A stretch of DNA of 64,000 nucleotides from Paragyromitra xinjiangensis (taxonomy: Eukaryota > Ascomycota > Pezizomycetes > Pezizales > Discinaceae), in contig JBCAMK010000017.1 in assembly GCA_038503065.1 (NCBI GenBank), forward strand, positions 372,001-436,000, written 5' to 3'. The notes beneath the pieces were generated by a model. The model searched no databases. It was not told the origin of the DNA and saw nothing but the letters and a program-made list of their open reading frames with translations. Made by a program: the position numbers and the translations under genes. Positions 47,303 to 58,123 of the stretch are shown here, in pieces. Position 1 is the stretch's first letter, and each line of letters opens with the position of its first letter.

Positions 47303-48145
47303 CTAAGACCTCTCTCTCCGGCCTCTCCCCTTATTTAATCTACGCATAAGATATGGCGCAAGCCACGGCTGACAACGCCGACAGGGTGGGTGGACTTTAT
47401 TTAGCGCTTCCTGAAGCGCTTCCGTGGCCTCTTCAAGCTGCAATGTTGGTAGCGAGCCATAAGGAAGTATAGGATTAAAACTGGCTTTTTTGTAGATGTC
47501 GTAGGCAACTAACAATCGTGTTAGTCTCTATTATTCGGGTTCTTTCTCTTGATAGTTACTCACCATCATTTACGATCGCTCTTTCGGCACGCACCGGCAA
47601 GTCCAGGAAGTTTATAAATATTTCCGCCGCAGAAATATGACCGTTCTTGCTTGGAGGGGGTGGGACAGGCTTTGTAGATGTCATCAATTCGTGTCGTCTC
47701 CAGAGCAAAAAACGCGCAAGCCATGGCTCACAGTGCCGGTGAAATGAGTCCTTCTTATATAGCCTTTCCCCAAGTTGCTCAATAGCGAGTTCTATATCCT
47801 TCGCGGGCAGCTGATCAAAAGTGCATTCGCCATCAAACCCAAAAGCACCGTAAACATCCCTAGCATCTATAAGGCCACATTAGCCCTCCCGTTCAGGTTT
47901 TTCCTTGCTATCCGAGAGGGTAATCACTGACGGACGTATATCTCCATTCTGTCGTCTATGCGTGTATGCCCTAGAATATTCATAAATAAGTGTTCCACAG
48001 AGATAGTGCTGATCTCATTCGAGGGCATTGGGATATATTCTGTATCAACGGCTTCTGAAGAGTCGGCAGCGTTTTTCGAGGCTGAGGCTGAGGCCAAGTT
48101 AGGCATGCTAGTATTGCTGGGAGCTAAGGCGTCAGTTGTTTCCAT
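47303..48145 (-). CDS. Hypothetical cargo protein with a duplicated C-x-PWLA motif
   Basis: Exons 48145..47932, 47866..47564 and 47508..47303 join in phase to 240 residues. The N-terminus is Ser/Ala-rich, then HLFMNILGHTRIDDRM. The rest contains two related units: DIELAIEQLGERL followed by HCEPWLARFLLWRR, and EEATEALQEALNKV followed by CQPWLAPYLMRR. No family is recognised. The duplication and clean splicing argue for a real gene. Confidence 0.55.
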
Positions 48146-48765
48146 AGTGCGGTGGTTGTTGGTTGCTGATGTTGTGGGTTTGGCGAGGTGGGGGCTTATC
48201 TGCTATCCTTAGTTCAGTTACCCGGTCTGCCAGCGAAGCGTTCGCTTTCCATGTTCTGGTTGTCACGTGCTTAGATCATAGCTCTTAGTGCTATAGTGAA
48301 AACTGGTCATATGGCGGATCCGGTGTGTGGACACAAATCCGCTGGTGCGGCTCAGGAATATTTTGTCCCTTTGCTAAAAGCACCCCGTCCGCCACACACG
48401 TTTCACTGCAATGTTCGTCCCCACCTAGTTTCTTTCACGCTATAACTTTTGTTGTATGCGATATTCTTGTACTAGAAATCAATTCAAAAAAAACCATGAA
48501 CTTAGCCACTTAAATAATAGTCTCACGCCTGCTTGTATGAGCTGATTATTCAGTGACTTGGTATCAACAAGCATAATGCCTCTTGGCGAGCCGCTGATTA
48601 AGAGACTTGGCACGTGAGACTACTTTCATGTATCTGCGGTACGTCCCGTTAAACCAAGAAACACCCTATCACATGGTATCTCATTCTCATTAAATCACTA
48701 ATAGCCAGATGTTATCACATACACATAGCTTAAGTGTCCTTCCTCGCCTAAGCCCGCATCTCCAA
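48146..48765. other. Intergenic with dispersed repeat copy; no gene seen
   Basis: The segment 48437-48483 (GCTATAACTTTTGTTGTATG.. then CTAGAAATCAAT) repeats the one near 37945-37990. Otherwise non-coding. Confidence 0.45.
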
Positions 48766-51511
48766 CTAGAATCGCAACGTCCGCTCCAACGCCGTTCCCA
48801 ACACCGGTCCCAACACCGGTCCCAACACTCCCAGAAATGTCCCCAGAATTAAAAGGAAAGCCGCGAGAAACAAAGTTAGTTTGTTAAAGCCCAGTGAGCC
48901 ATATTCCATCTGTTCAATGAAGGCGTTGGTATTGGTGATGGATTGCTCCATATACATAGTGCACTTTTCGATTCCCTCCAAATTCGTTTTTTGGGCTGAA
49001 GCGCTGTTAGCCAGGGCTACAAAACAAGATTGAGGTGTCATACTTTTTTCCGCGCTATCAGTAAACATATTTAGACATCGCGCGAAATTTTGGAGGTGTT
49101 GGCACTGGTCTAGGGCTGTTAGCTGGTGTGGATGGGTAACAGAGTTGTGGCGCCATACCGATCAAAGCTTTACCTCCTTTATCGGCGAAATATTTCTGTT
49201 GATCTTAAGGGCTGTTAGCTAGCGCTGTTGGGAATGGAAACTACAACCATACTTTCCAAAGCAGAAGCACAAACATCCTTGAGAAAGCCTAGCGCTGTTA
49301 GTTTGGCTAAAAATGGGGATGGACAAAGCATACCATCGTTACTTCTCAGGACCGTAAGTTCTTCTTTCAGAAGTTTCATGTTATTGGCCGCAACTGGCAC
49401 TGTTAGCTTGGCTGATAAAGATAAGTGACTAGAGCATACTTCTGTAGGACCTCGAGAGTCTATTCTTCTCGATATTGGTCTCATCAACCGCGTCTGGGGC
49501 TGTCAGCTTGGCGAGTAAGATAAGTGGCGAGAACATACCTCTCTCAGCCGCTAGCTCTGTGATCAAGGCCTTGCACTCTTTTGTCTTACGCTCTAGATTA
49601 TCGTCCCGGTACTGTTAGCTCGGTTGATAAGTGGCTAGGGCGTGCATACCTTTGTAGTGCTCCAAGTCCTCGCACTCTTTTGTCTTACGCTCCAAATTAT
49701 CTTCCACGGCTGGTGCTGTTAGCTCGGTTGATAAGTGGCTAGGGCGTGCATACCTTTGTAGTACTCCAGCTCTGCCTCACGTCTCGAATCATTGGTCTCG
49801 GCTGGCGATGTCGGCTCGGCTGGCGATGTCGGCTCGGCTGGTGATGTCAGCTCGGTTGATAAGTGGCTAGGGCGTGCATACCTTTGTAGTACTCCAGCTC
49901 TACCTTCAAGTCCTCGCACTCTTTTGTCTTACGCTCCAAATTATCTTTCGCGGCTGGTGCTGTTAGCTCGGTTGATAAGTGGCTAGGGCGTGCATACCTT
50001 TGTAGTACTCCAGCTCTACCTTCAAGTCCTCGCACTCTTTTTTCGTACGCTCCAAATTACCTCCCACGGCTGGTGCTGTTAGCTCGGTTGATAAGTGGCT
50101 AGGGCGTGCATACCTTTGTAGTACTCCAGCTCTACCTTCAAGTCCTCGCACTCTTTTTTCTTACGCTCCAAATTATCTTTCGCGGCTGGTGCTGTTAGCT
50201 CGGTTGATAAGTGGCTAGGGCGTGCATACCTTTGTAGTACTCAGCTCTACCTTCAAGTCCTCGCACTCTTTTTCGTACGCTCCAAATTATCTTTCGCGGC
50301 TGGTGCTGTTAGCTCGGTTGATAAGTGGCTAGGGCGTGCATACCTTTGTAGTACTCCAGCTCTACCTTCAAGTCCTCGCACTCTTTTGTCTTACGCTCCA
50401 AATTATCTTTCGCGGCTGGTGCTGTTAGCTCAGTTGACAAAGACAAGCAGTCAAAGCATACCTTGGAGCACCCCGCGCTCACTCTGATGATTTTCAATAT
50501 CACCGCGTGGAGATGTAGGGACTAGCGATAGCGGAGCCTCACTAGATACAGTTATGAGATCCTTATCTTCACTTCTGCCGTTGGCCGGGGCCGAGGGTTG
50601 GGGAGATTCGGGAATGGACTTTGTTGCTACACAACCCGTCCGAGTGCCATCATCTACTGGAAAGCGGTAGGAGGCCGGGGCTGGGGCCGAGGGCTGGGGA
50701 GATTCGGGAATGGACTTTGTTGCTACACAACCCGTCCAAGTGCCATCATCTACTGGAAAGCGGTAGGAGGCCGGGGCTGGGGCCGAGGGCTGGGGAGATT
50801 CGGGAATGGACTTTGTTGCTACACAACCCGTCTGAGTGCCATCATCTACTGGAAAGCGGTAGGAGGCCGGGGCTGGGGCCGAGGGCTGGGGAGATTCGGG
50901 AATGGACTTTGTTGCTACACAACCCGTCCGAGTGCCATCATCTACTGGAAAGCGGTAGGAGGCCGGGGCTGGGGCCGAGGGCTGGGGAGATTCGGGAATG
51001 GACTTTGTTGCTACACAACCCGTCCGAGTGCCATCATCTACTGGAAAGCGGTAGGAGGCCGGGGCTGGGGCCGAGGGCTGGGGAGATTCGGGAATGGACT
51101 TTGTTCTACACAACCCGTCCGAGTGCCATCATCTACTGGAAGCGGTAGGAGGCCGGGGCCGGGGCCGAGGCTGGGAGATTCGGGAATGGACTTGGCAAAG
51201 TGTGTTGCTACACAACCCGCGGTTCCTGGCGAATCGAGTTCCTCTTCTTCCTCTTCCCCTTCTACCACTCCTTCTTCCACTCCCGCTCTTTCTCCTTCTC
51301 TTTCTCCTAAAGTCCGTAGTTAATATATATGTTTTGATATGTCTAGGCAAAAGATAGAAATACTTGTTAAGAGGGTACGGTTCAAGTAATTGTTTGAATT
51401 TAACGAAGAAGGCAGCGTTCCATAGCCCATTCCTAGCCTAGTGTTTATCATTGAAGAACGCTGATAGGGTGGGAACCCCATGATGTCAAGAGAATCGTTG
51501 GTAGAACTCAT
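48766..51511 (-). CDS. Repeat-built coiled-coil protein with C-terminal membrane segment (many micro-exons; possibly disrupted)
   Basis: Read on the minus strand: a first exon from ATG 51511 (MSSTNDSLDIMGFPPYQ); after a roughly 50-bp intron an acidic stretch; then six to seven 32-residue repeats (96 bp each; KSIPESPQPSAPAPASYRF then VDDGT); then about eight 116-bp units, each a 72-nt exon (24 residues, DNLERKTKECEDLKVELEYY, coiled coil) plus a 44-bp intron GTATGC..CACCAG; then further short coiled-coil exons through 49200-49600; and a last exon (48766-49068) ending in one hydrophobic helix (TLFLAAFLLILGTFLGVLG). A 2-bp deletion in the repeat at about 51106 breaks the frame between the first part and the rest, and a 1-2 nt difference affects the unit near 50240-50270. 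These may be mutations or assembly errors. Exon limits are approximate. Function unknown; a membrane-tethered coiled-coil rod is inferred. Confidence 0.5.
49630..50460 (-). repeat. 116-bp tandem exon-intron repeat, about eight copies
   Basis: GGCTAGGGCGTGCATACC recurs at 49633, 49737, 49865, 49981, 50097, 50213 and 50327, mostly 116 bp apart, plus a variant start at about 50440. Each unit holds one splice donor, one acceptor and a 72-nt exon in the same phase, so copy-number change keeps the reading frame. One unit (49790-49855) also carries a small GGCTCGGCTGGCGATGTC triplication. Confidence 0.88.
50590..51200 (-). repeat. 96-bp coding minisatellite, about six copies
   Basis: GGACTTTGTTGCTACACAAC occurs at 50616, 50712, 50808, 50904 and 51000, exactly 96 bp apart, with a degenerate copy at 51096. 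96 bp encodes a 32-residue Pro/Ser/Ala-rich repeat. The copies are almost identical (single-base differences), implying recent amplification or gene conversion. Confidence 0.92.
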
Positions 51512-51839
51512 TGTAAAAGAAATGTTTACCTTTAGCGCCCTTGAAAACACCAGTTGTCTACTCCTCACTATATACTTCGGACCCCGATTCCCCCCTAATG
51601 ACACTTATCTTTCATTTTGATGTATTTTCTATACTATGTCCAGTCAACACTCAACGCCTGAGTGAAGTGTGCCCTGAACAAAGTGAAGGGCTGTGGTGGA
51701 TTGCAACGGCCTAGCGAGGTTTTACCAGTAGCACTTACTAAACAGGCAAAGCTGTCCGGCGATCGGATTCGGTGCGTGCTTGGTCCCTGTGGTGCGTGCA
51801 CTCCCTTGGTGGGGCCTGTTCCCTGATTCCTTTGCTGTG
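51512..51839. other. Short gap, no gene seen
   Basis: Promoter region of the repeat-built gene; no other signal. Confidence 0.3.
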
Positions 51840-52390
51840 TATCCTGCGTCGTGCGTCCTGCGTCATGTATCCGATCGGCGCATATGCTAGATAGGCAAAA
51901 AATGCCCAAACCGCGTGCAAAGATCCCAGTAATACCTGCCCATTTGTCATGCTGGTATCTTGTGCCGCGTACCCGATCCGCACTTCCTTTTGCCATGGCC
52001 GATCGGCACTTATGTGTGGCGCTACTGACACCTGATGCGACCTGTTTCTTGCTTCCTGCGTCGTGCATCCAATCTGCACCTCCTTTTGCATTGACCGATC
52101 GGCACTTATGTGTAACGCTACTGATGCGTCATATTCTTGATGCGACTTGTTTCTTGCATCCTGCGTCGTGTATCCAATCTGCACCTCCATTTGCCAAGAC
52201 CGATCGGCGTTTATGTGTGACGCTGCTGGCGCATGCCACGTCCCTGCTGCGACCTATTTCTTGCTTCCTGCGTCGTGCTTCCCGCGTCGTGTATCCGATC
52301 TGCACTTATGCCAAAGAAGCAAAATCACTCAGCGCTCGTTTCTTTTGCTGTGCTTCCTGCATCGTGCACCTGATCAGCGCTTAGTAGTTT
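51840..52390. repeat. Degenerate tandem repeat with CCTGCGTCGTG and GACCGATCGGC motifs
   Basis: Blocks such as TTCCTGCGTCGTGCATCCAA, TCTGCACCTCC, GACCGATCGGCACTTATGTG recur at about 51850, 52050, 52155 and 52265 with variable spacing. Long frames on both strands follow the repeat and are not called genes. Confidence 0.7.
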
Positions 52391-52552
52391 GGATCTTTTG
52401 TGTTGTGTACTAAGAATGGACCCATGTTATCTTGAGAACATCATAACCCCTCGCAAGCAACGAGTCATAGAGTTTCTTACATATCTAATTTGTTATAAGA
52501 ACGGGCGGCCCAGTCCAACTACAAGCTCACCTTATCATCTCCCTGAACTAAT

Positions 52553-53206
52553 ATGTGCACTATTGCAATGTCTACTACTCACGTGGCCCAACCTAGCCCC
52601 AACCGTCCTCCTCCTCCTCCTCCTAATTCCCCTTATGCTCCTTCCTTGACTCGCCAAGCCCTCTTCTCAGCACCTCGTGACACTGCCATCGACAAAGTTA
52701 TTGCTAGGATCAACGAACAGGACCCCGAACTTGCGCAAAAAGCAATGCATCAGTTAGAAACTGTTTTGAAGGCCCAGGGCGACTTACAAGAAGAGTATGA
52801 TAGTCTTCAGTTGAGGCATAAGGTGCTCCAGGGTGTTTACAATTCTTTTTGGGATGAGTTCCAGCAATCAAAGAATAAGTACACGGCTATGTTAGTATAT
52901 CATTTTGCAAAAACACACAAACCCAATTTGGCTAATCAAAGCTTTAGCTTCGAAACTACGAACCAAATTTTCCACCAGATTTTGTCATGTTCTGAGCAGA
53001 CATATCTCTTCATCATGTATCCTACATATGATGCGAATATCGACGAATTGTGAGTATATGCAAAATCCGTCGAAGTTTGCATAATGGACCAAGTTAATAT
53101 TTAATTTAGCTATAAGGATCTTGTAAGCGGTACTACCAATTGTATTAGCACGATTTGTAAGAGGGCTATTGACCAGATGCACCGCGGAAAACCCCCTAGT
53201 TTGTAG
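52553..53206 (+). CDS. Hypothetical cargo protein, Pro-rich N-terminus and helical core
   Basis: Exons 52553..53049 and 53110..53206 give 197 residues (60-bp intron GTGAGT..TTTAG). An N-terminal Pro run (SPNRPPPPPPNSPYAPS) is followed by a helix-rich segment (DKVIARINEQDPELAQKAMH, then QEEYDSLQLRHKVLQGVYN) and a Cys-containing C-terminus. No family recognised. The ATG at 52568 (MSTTHVAQ) is an equally good start. Confidence 0.5.
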
Positions 53207-53947
53207 TGGGAGCAAAGTACCCTGCCTATGGTCGGCTTTTACATTTTGCGCCCTGGTATGTAGCTGCGCTTTTATTTTTGCGCCAGGAGTTCCTTGCACT
53301 TCATACATATTCATGTAGTTATCATCGGTTGGTCATACGCCTATGATTGGATAATTTTATCAACGTATATTTTTGCTGTACGATCGTAATCCTCTTATAT
53401 GTAACTGGAGATATTTATGCATGAGACTGTGAAAAAAGAAAAAAGAAAAAAGAAAACCTCTTATCTCCTTATACTTTACAAGTCACGTCCGACCTGCGGC
53501 CAGATACGTGCATGTTTACAAAGTCTGTAAATGGAAACTTTGGAGCATTGTTTCTCAAAAATTTAGAAAGACTAAAACACATGTATGTTTCTCGTACAAG
53601 CTTTTTCCAAGCCCGGAGCAGGATCCTTAGTTTGTGCGGAGGTCGTATCCTCGGTGATTAAGAGTTGACTAATAGATATACATGTATCAGAGTGTGTCAG
53701 GTGGTGGCGAATGAGAACTGGGGCTGTTGACTGTCACTATTAATATGTCACAAGCAAACTGCTTTGTGTCTTCCAGCCTTCCGTTATTTTTTCCTTGCAG
53801 GGACCCTAGTGAGAGCCGATTTCAGACCCTTAACACCACGCTGTGTGATATCAGTAACCCATTTTTGGCTCCTTTTTTTTTTTGCAGGCTAGATAAGAGG
53901 TTATAAAGGAAACCATTTCTCCGGATAGGTTCAATATCATACTTTTC
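53207..53947. other. Intergenic, no gene seen
   Basis: Includes an (A)nG run near 53432-53456. No coding signal. Confidence 0.35.
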
Positions 53948-54987
53948 ATGAGTATTGCAAGCATGAAAAATCTACCTCCGGAAATTTGTCTTCTAGTTAT
54001 GGAAGCGATTCCGTGCCTGTCTACCTTAGGAAATCTCATATTATCCCTAAAGCCCTTCTTCATGGTATTTTATACCTACCGGTCCCGCATTATAGTATCA
54101 GTTGTCAGGAATCAATTCGGATGTGCTGCTAAAGAAGCACTGTTTTTAGCCACTGGTCGAGCCTTGGAAGCAACATCCGAGGAGCTGAGAGTGGAAAAAG
54201 TAAAGTCTTTTCACTATTTTTTGTGGACCGACCACCACATCGATTGTAGCGTACTGAGCAAGTTACTCGAGATTGGCCAGGTTGTCGAAAGCCTTACTTC
54301 TATCTTTATCAAGCACATGGCCCCGAGGCTTTGGATGAAAGCAATTGGTAGCAAACCCCCAAAATCATTCAAGCATACCGAATTACGGTTTCGAAGGACT
54401 TTATACCTCTACTGGATTCTTTGTCAGCTCTTTCATGATTACTCACCAGAATTTCACCCCCGGACTTATTCAGTTAAAACAAACGTGGAAATTTTTGAGG
54501 AGTTTTACCGCCCACTCTCCGTCCGGGAATGGTTGGACATGGGGTTTTTTGAAGAATGCTTCTTCCCTCGATTTATGGAGAAAATCTGTGGAGAGTGCGA
54601 GACCTTGGGTAGAGGACTTTGTCACGGTAAGACCCGATCGAAGCCCGAGTGTAACGTATGTATGCTTACAAGAGGCTAGCCACTCTCCACCGCTTTGTGT
54701 TCAAAGGAGGCCCGGCGGAACTGGTGGAGCTATATAGATTACACCATCTGAAAAAGTCATTGAGTCGAAGTTACATGGCTAGCGAGGGGTCACCGTTATT
54801 ATTTAAGGGTCTTCGAGAAAATGTAGCAATCGGCATTGAAACACTATGGGGCGAAAGGGTTGGAGATGTCGATGAAATGTCAGAATCCCATCTAACTTGT
54901 CATAAGTGGGCAATTTTTGAGCTGGATGGCCTCGATGGGCAACGACAGGATATCCTAAGGAGTGTTTGTGGAGATGCTGGGTCTTAG
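53948..54987 (+). CDS. F-box-like protein (cargo)
   Basis: Exons 53948..54626 and 54680..54987 give 328 residues (53-bp intron GTAAGA..GCTAG). The N-terminus MKNLPPEICLLVMEAIPCLS, then LGNLILSLKPFFMVFYTYR resembles the degenerate F-box start common in fungal proteins (LP.EI...I...L..L..L...). The rest is helical and unassigned, ending with a segment (LHRFVFKGGPAELVELYRLH) that I have seen at the end of such proteins. A role as substrate adaptor of an SCF ubiquitin ligase would follow if the F-box is real (inference). The frame is complete. Confidence 0.55.
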
Positions 54988-55558
54988 CGTTGTGAGTGGG
55001 TGTAGATGTTAATGTGCGATTGGGTGCTGCAGCCTTTGGTTTAGTAGCGTTATGTTATTAGTAGTCTTATAATTATCAAGCTTTTTTATCGCAATCCCAT
55101 GCTGTCAGGTTGTTATTGCCGAGCAGCAACACCAACCAAAGATCGTTTGTCCCTAGCCGCGCTTTCTAAACCCGTAGAGTCACTAGAAAAGGTCGTACAC
55201 CACCTTTTATGGACCGGTTACCCCTAAAGGTGTGTGAAACGCGGGACTTGGCGAGGGATGACGCTTCCAGGGTCGCCTCCTGCTAAGCCTTCAAATAGAA
55301 CGTGTCTGTCCGCCAAAAAGCGCGACCAGGGTAGCGCAGCCTACCTACGGAATCAGGTGGCGTGGGCTACATTATCTTGAATAAGCGCACAAATTCACAA
55401 AAGAACTAGGATCACGTTTAGGCGGCCGTTTATGGCACCAATGCCCACTTCTGGCACCCACCTTTTGCGCCGATACCCATTCCCAGCCATCATGACCATA
55501 AAAAGGTGGGTTTTGGGATTTAGGAAACGAGAAAAGGCCTGTAGTGATCAATAACACA
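54988..55558. other. Intergenic, no gene seen
   Basis: Holds the second copy of a dispersed repeat (55180-55255) and, at 55393, ATTCACAAAAG (near-match of the CTTTGTGAAT motif on the other strand) about 165 bp upstream of the Ulp1-like gene. Confidence 0.4.
55180..55255 (+). repeat. Dispersed repeat, copy 2 (similar to 34585-34700)
   Basis: See copy 1. This copy lies between the F-box-like gene and the Ulp1-like gene and lacks the segment between the two shared blocks. Confidence 0.55.
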
Positions 55559-57431
55559 ATGAAAAGCAACGAAGAACTATTGGCTTTAACAGATTTCGTA
55601 TCCAATGCCTCTAACGAGACGATTTCAACTATAGCAAGGGACCGGCTAATCATGAATCTTATAAACAACTATCTTGATCGAACCACCGACTCTGATCGGG
55701 AGGTAATATCGGCAAGCTTAATCAACTTCTCGCTTGTGGAGAGAAATAGGAAAAGGCCTCGAGGACTATCCACCACCTGTGGGAGCGCTGAGATTCTGCA
55801 TAAAGTATCTAGAAGCGATTCAGAGCGATCGGTTGCGATTGAGAAAGTAGTCTCTATATGCCAAGATTTTGACTGTCGGTATGCTCAAAAGATGATATCC
55901 GAATGGAACGCCAATGGAAGCCTGAGTTTCTCGCACAAAGGGATCCTCTGGTGTGGGCCCGGGAATGAAACAGAAGCAGACAAAGTTCGGCGTCTACACA
56001 CTACAGCTATGCTTTCTGAGACTGAGCTCGGTCTAGTTGCTATTCAACGGCGACTATCATATTTATTCCTAGCCTGTGTTTTTGAAACACCTGAACGCGA
56101 TAAACACCAGGCATCAATGAAATTATTGGAGATGATCCACGGGCCTGGATGGAACGACAAACCAGACGGCGAAAGGAAAAAAAAACAACTTAATTATAAA
56201 ATCAAAGCTGGGAGAAGGTGGCTTCAGCTAGGAAGAGAGTTTGGGGTTGGCATTGTGATGCTTCCAGGACCTAATTTCCAGCATTCCTTGTATGACCCAC
56301 CTAGAAAATGAAAGGATAGTACTGATGAGTAGCAGCTTCGAACACAAGATGAAAAATTCTTCCGTTCCGCTGCTTATTAATTGTATAAAGGGAAGTCACC
56401 AAGATTTGGTCAAACTGGCTTCCGAGGCGACATTAACTATCACTCGACATATCGGCATCATTCCGCCTGGGTTGGGGGCAGAAAACCTTACCATTTTAGG
56501 GACTCATGATATGGAAGGCCAATTTTGCCGTGATTCCCCGTCGACCAAGGGTGTATCCCTTAACGACATATGTGGCAACAGCCAAGATATGGAAATTGCC
56601 CAGCCAGAGATAGTGGTGCGTAGCGATGGATTTCAGCTGGGATCATTTGGAAAATGGCAACCCTTGCCGCCTTGTGACCAATGTGATCCCTTCTTCTGGG
56701 ATGAATGGGTATTCAAATCTTTTCTCTTGGTTCCTTCTCGTGCTGAAGAATTAGCGGTCAAAAATCTCCGGACAGCAGTGGAGTATTCCGCCGTATCAGT
56801 TTTCCGAAGATACCCTCACAAGACTACTGCCTGGCGGCATGTTAAATGATGAGATCATAAATTTTCTTCTATTTTACTATCACTCTGTTTCACCTTCGTA
56901 TAAGAGCTGCCACTATCTCCCTGTTAAATCTCTCGCGCTATCCTCAAATTACTCCCGCCAAAGTGCCCTAGGGCGATACGAAGCATCAAAGATCGTAGTC
57001 CCATTTTGCCGAGAAGAAAATTATTGGGTTCTACTTCTTATTGAGTACAGTACTAAGACCTTTGTGGTTTATGACCCTATGCATAAACAAACGGATTGGG
57101 AGAGGGTTAGTTACCTAGACCTTATTCTTTGTCATCCCCTTTTGCTAAATTTTATTAAGGTGCTTCATGATATACTTGAAAATGATGGCCACCCTACAGA
57201 CGGATGGTACATCGATAATACTGTAAGTGTGCATACATCCCCATCCTTAATATTGCATGTTGAAATATATAGAAATGTGCGGCTCAATCCAACGATGCGG
57301 ACTGTGGTGTGCACCTAATATGGAATGCAAAGTGTCTCTTTAATTCCTGCGATCCAGTCGAGATCAAGTGCGAGAAACTGAGGGAGGAATTTGCGGGCAT
57401 CTTGGAGGGTTCATATCGTACCAAGATATAA
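55559..57431 (+). pseudogene. Ulp1/C48-like cysteine protease gene with a frameshift
   Basis: Exons 55559..56289, 56330..57222 and 57273..57431. The C-terminal domain is a C48 (SUMO-protease-like) fold: LLPGGMLNDEIINFLLFYYH, IVVPFCREENYWVLLLIEY, VVYDPM, and across the last splice QSNDADCGVHLIW with the oxyanion Gln and catalytic Cys. The catalytic His expected before W (HW) is Tyr here (NYW). At about 56779 the frame must shift by one base to go from RAEELAVKNLRTAV to WSIPPYQFSEDTLTRLL; no acceptable intron is present, so the gene is either mutated or mis-sequenced there. The N-terminal 250 residues match no domain I can name. Ulp-type domains are common in fungal mobile-element genes. Confidence is high for the family, moderate for the pseudogene state. 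Confidence 0.7.
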
Positions 57432-57840
57432 AGTGTATAAACCTTATGTTAACGTCTCACTTTTCATTCACTGCATGTAAGGGCAAATATTTTAGTGTAA
57501 TTGATTCTTGAATTTCTTCGCCGCATCACAGCAGATTTCATACGACATTTATGCCACCGATTTATAGCATGTCTATGGAAAGATAGGAAGCACAGATGCG
57601 AGTTGATTCGCAATATGCGTGTTTCAAGAAGAAGCTCAGGCAATTCGGTCGTCTGGTACACCGGTTTCTTTCGTTATAAGTGACTACATGTATGTGTAGG
57701 GTGTGATTCAGAGTTGGAATACTTCACGATGTAATCGAGTTGGCGAGAATCATTTGTGGGTACGTACCTCACTAGAAAGATTAACTAAGGTTACTTAATA
57801 AAATTTTTGCGAAAGTAGTGTTATTAACAAGTAAACTAAG
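57432..57840. other. Intergenic, no gene seen
   Basis: 3' side of the Ulp1-like gene; short frames only. Confidence 0.3.
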
Positions 57841-58045
57841 GTCCTCGGGATGGGTTTGGGGGATTGGGTGAAGAACAAAAAAGAGCTGCACACTCTAGGT
57901 ACATAGAAAGGATCGTGATATATTCGTAGGGTGATGACCTAAGGGCCCTCGGGATGAATTTGAGAGATGAGATGAACAAAAAAAAAGCTGCACACTCCAG
58001 GTACATGGAAAGGATCGTGATATATCCGTAGGGTGATAGACCTAA
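57841..58045 (+). repeat. Two-copy direct repeat, about 110 bp, downstream of the captain
   Basis: Both copies share CCTCGGGATG, GAACAAAAAAGAGCTGCACACT, GGTACAT(A/G)GAAAGGATCGTGATA, then TCGTAGGGTGATG/CCGTAGGGTGATA and ACCTAAG. They lie just 3' of the captain stop codon, probably in its 3' UTR or terminator region. Confidence 0.85.
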
Positions 58046-58123
58046 GAAACGGGCGCAAACAAGCATAGCGGGCTGACTCCGTAGGCAGTGACAGATATAG
58101 GATAAAACCAAACGCATGGAGAC

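Noticed and set aside
50598..51323. Plus-strand frames across the 96-bp repeats
   Set aside because: The 96-bp unit is open in several frames; the minus-strand reading joins to spliced coiled-coil exons and is preferred.
51634..52384. Overlapping Cys/Ser/Ala-rich frames on both strands
   Set aside because: They follow a degenerate tandem repeat and have no splice or domain support.
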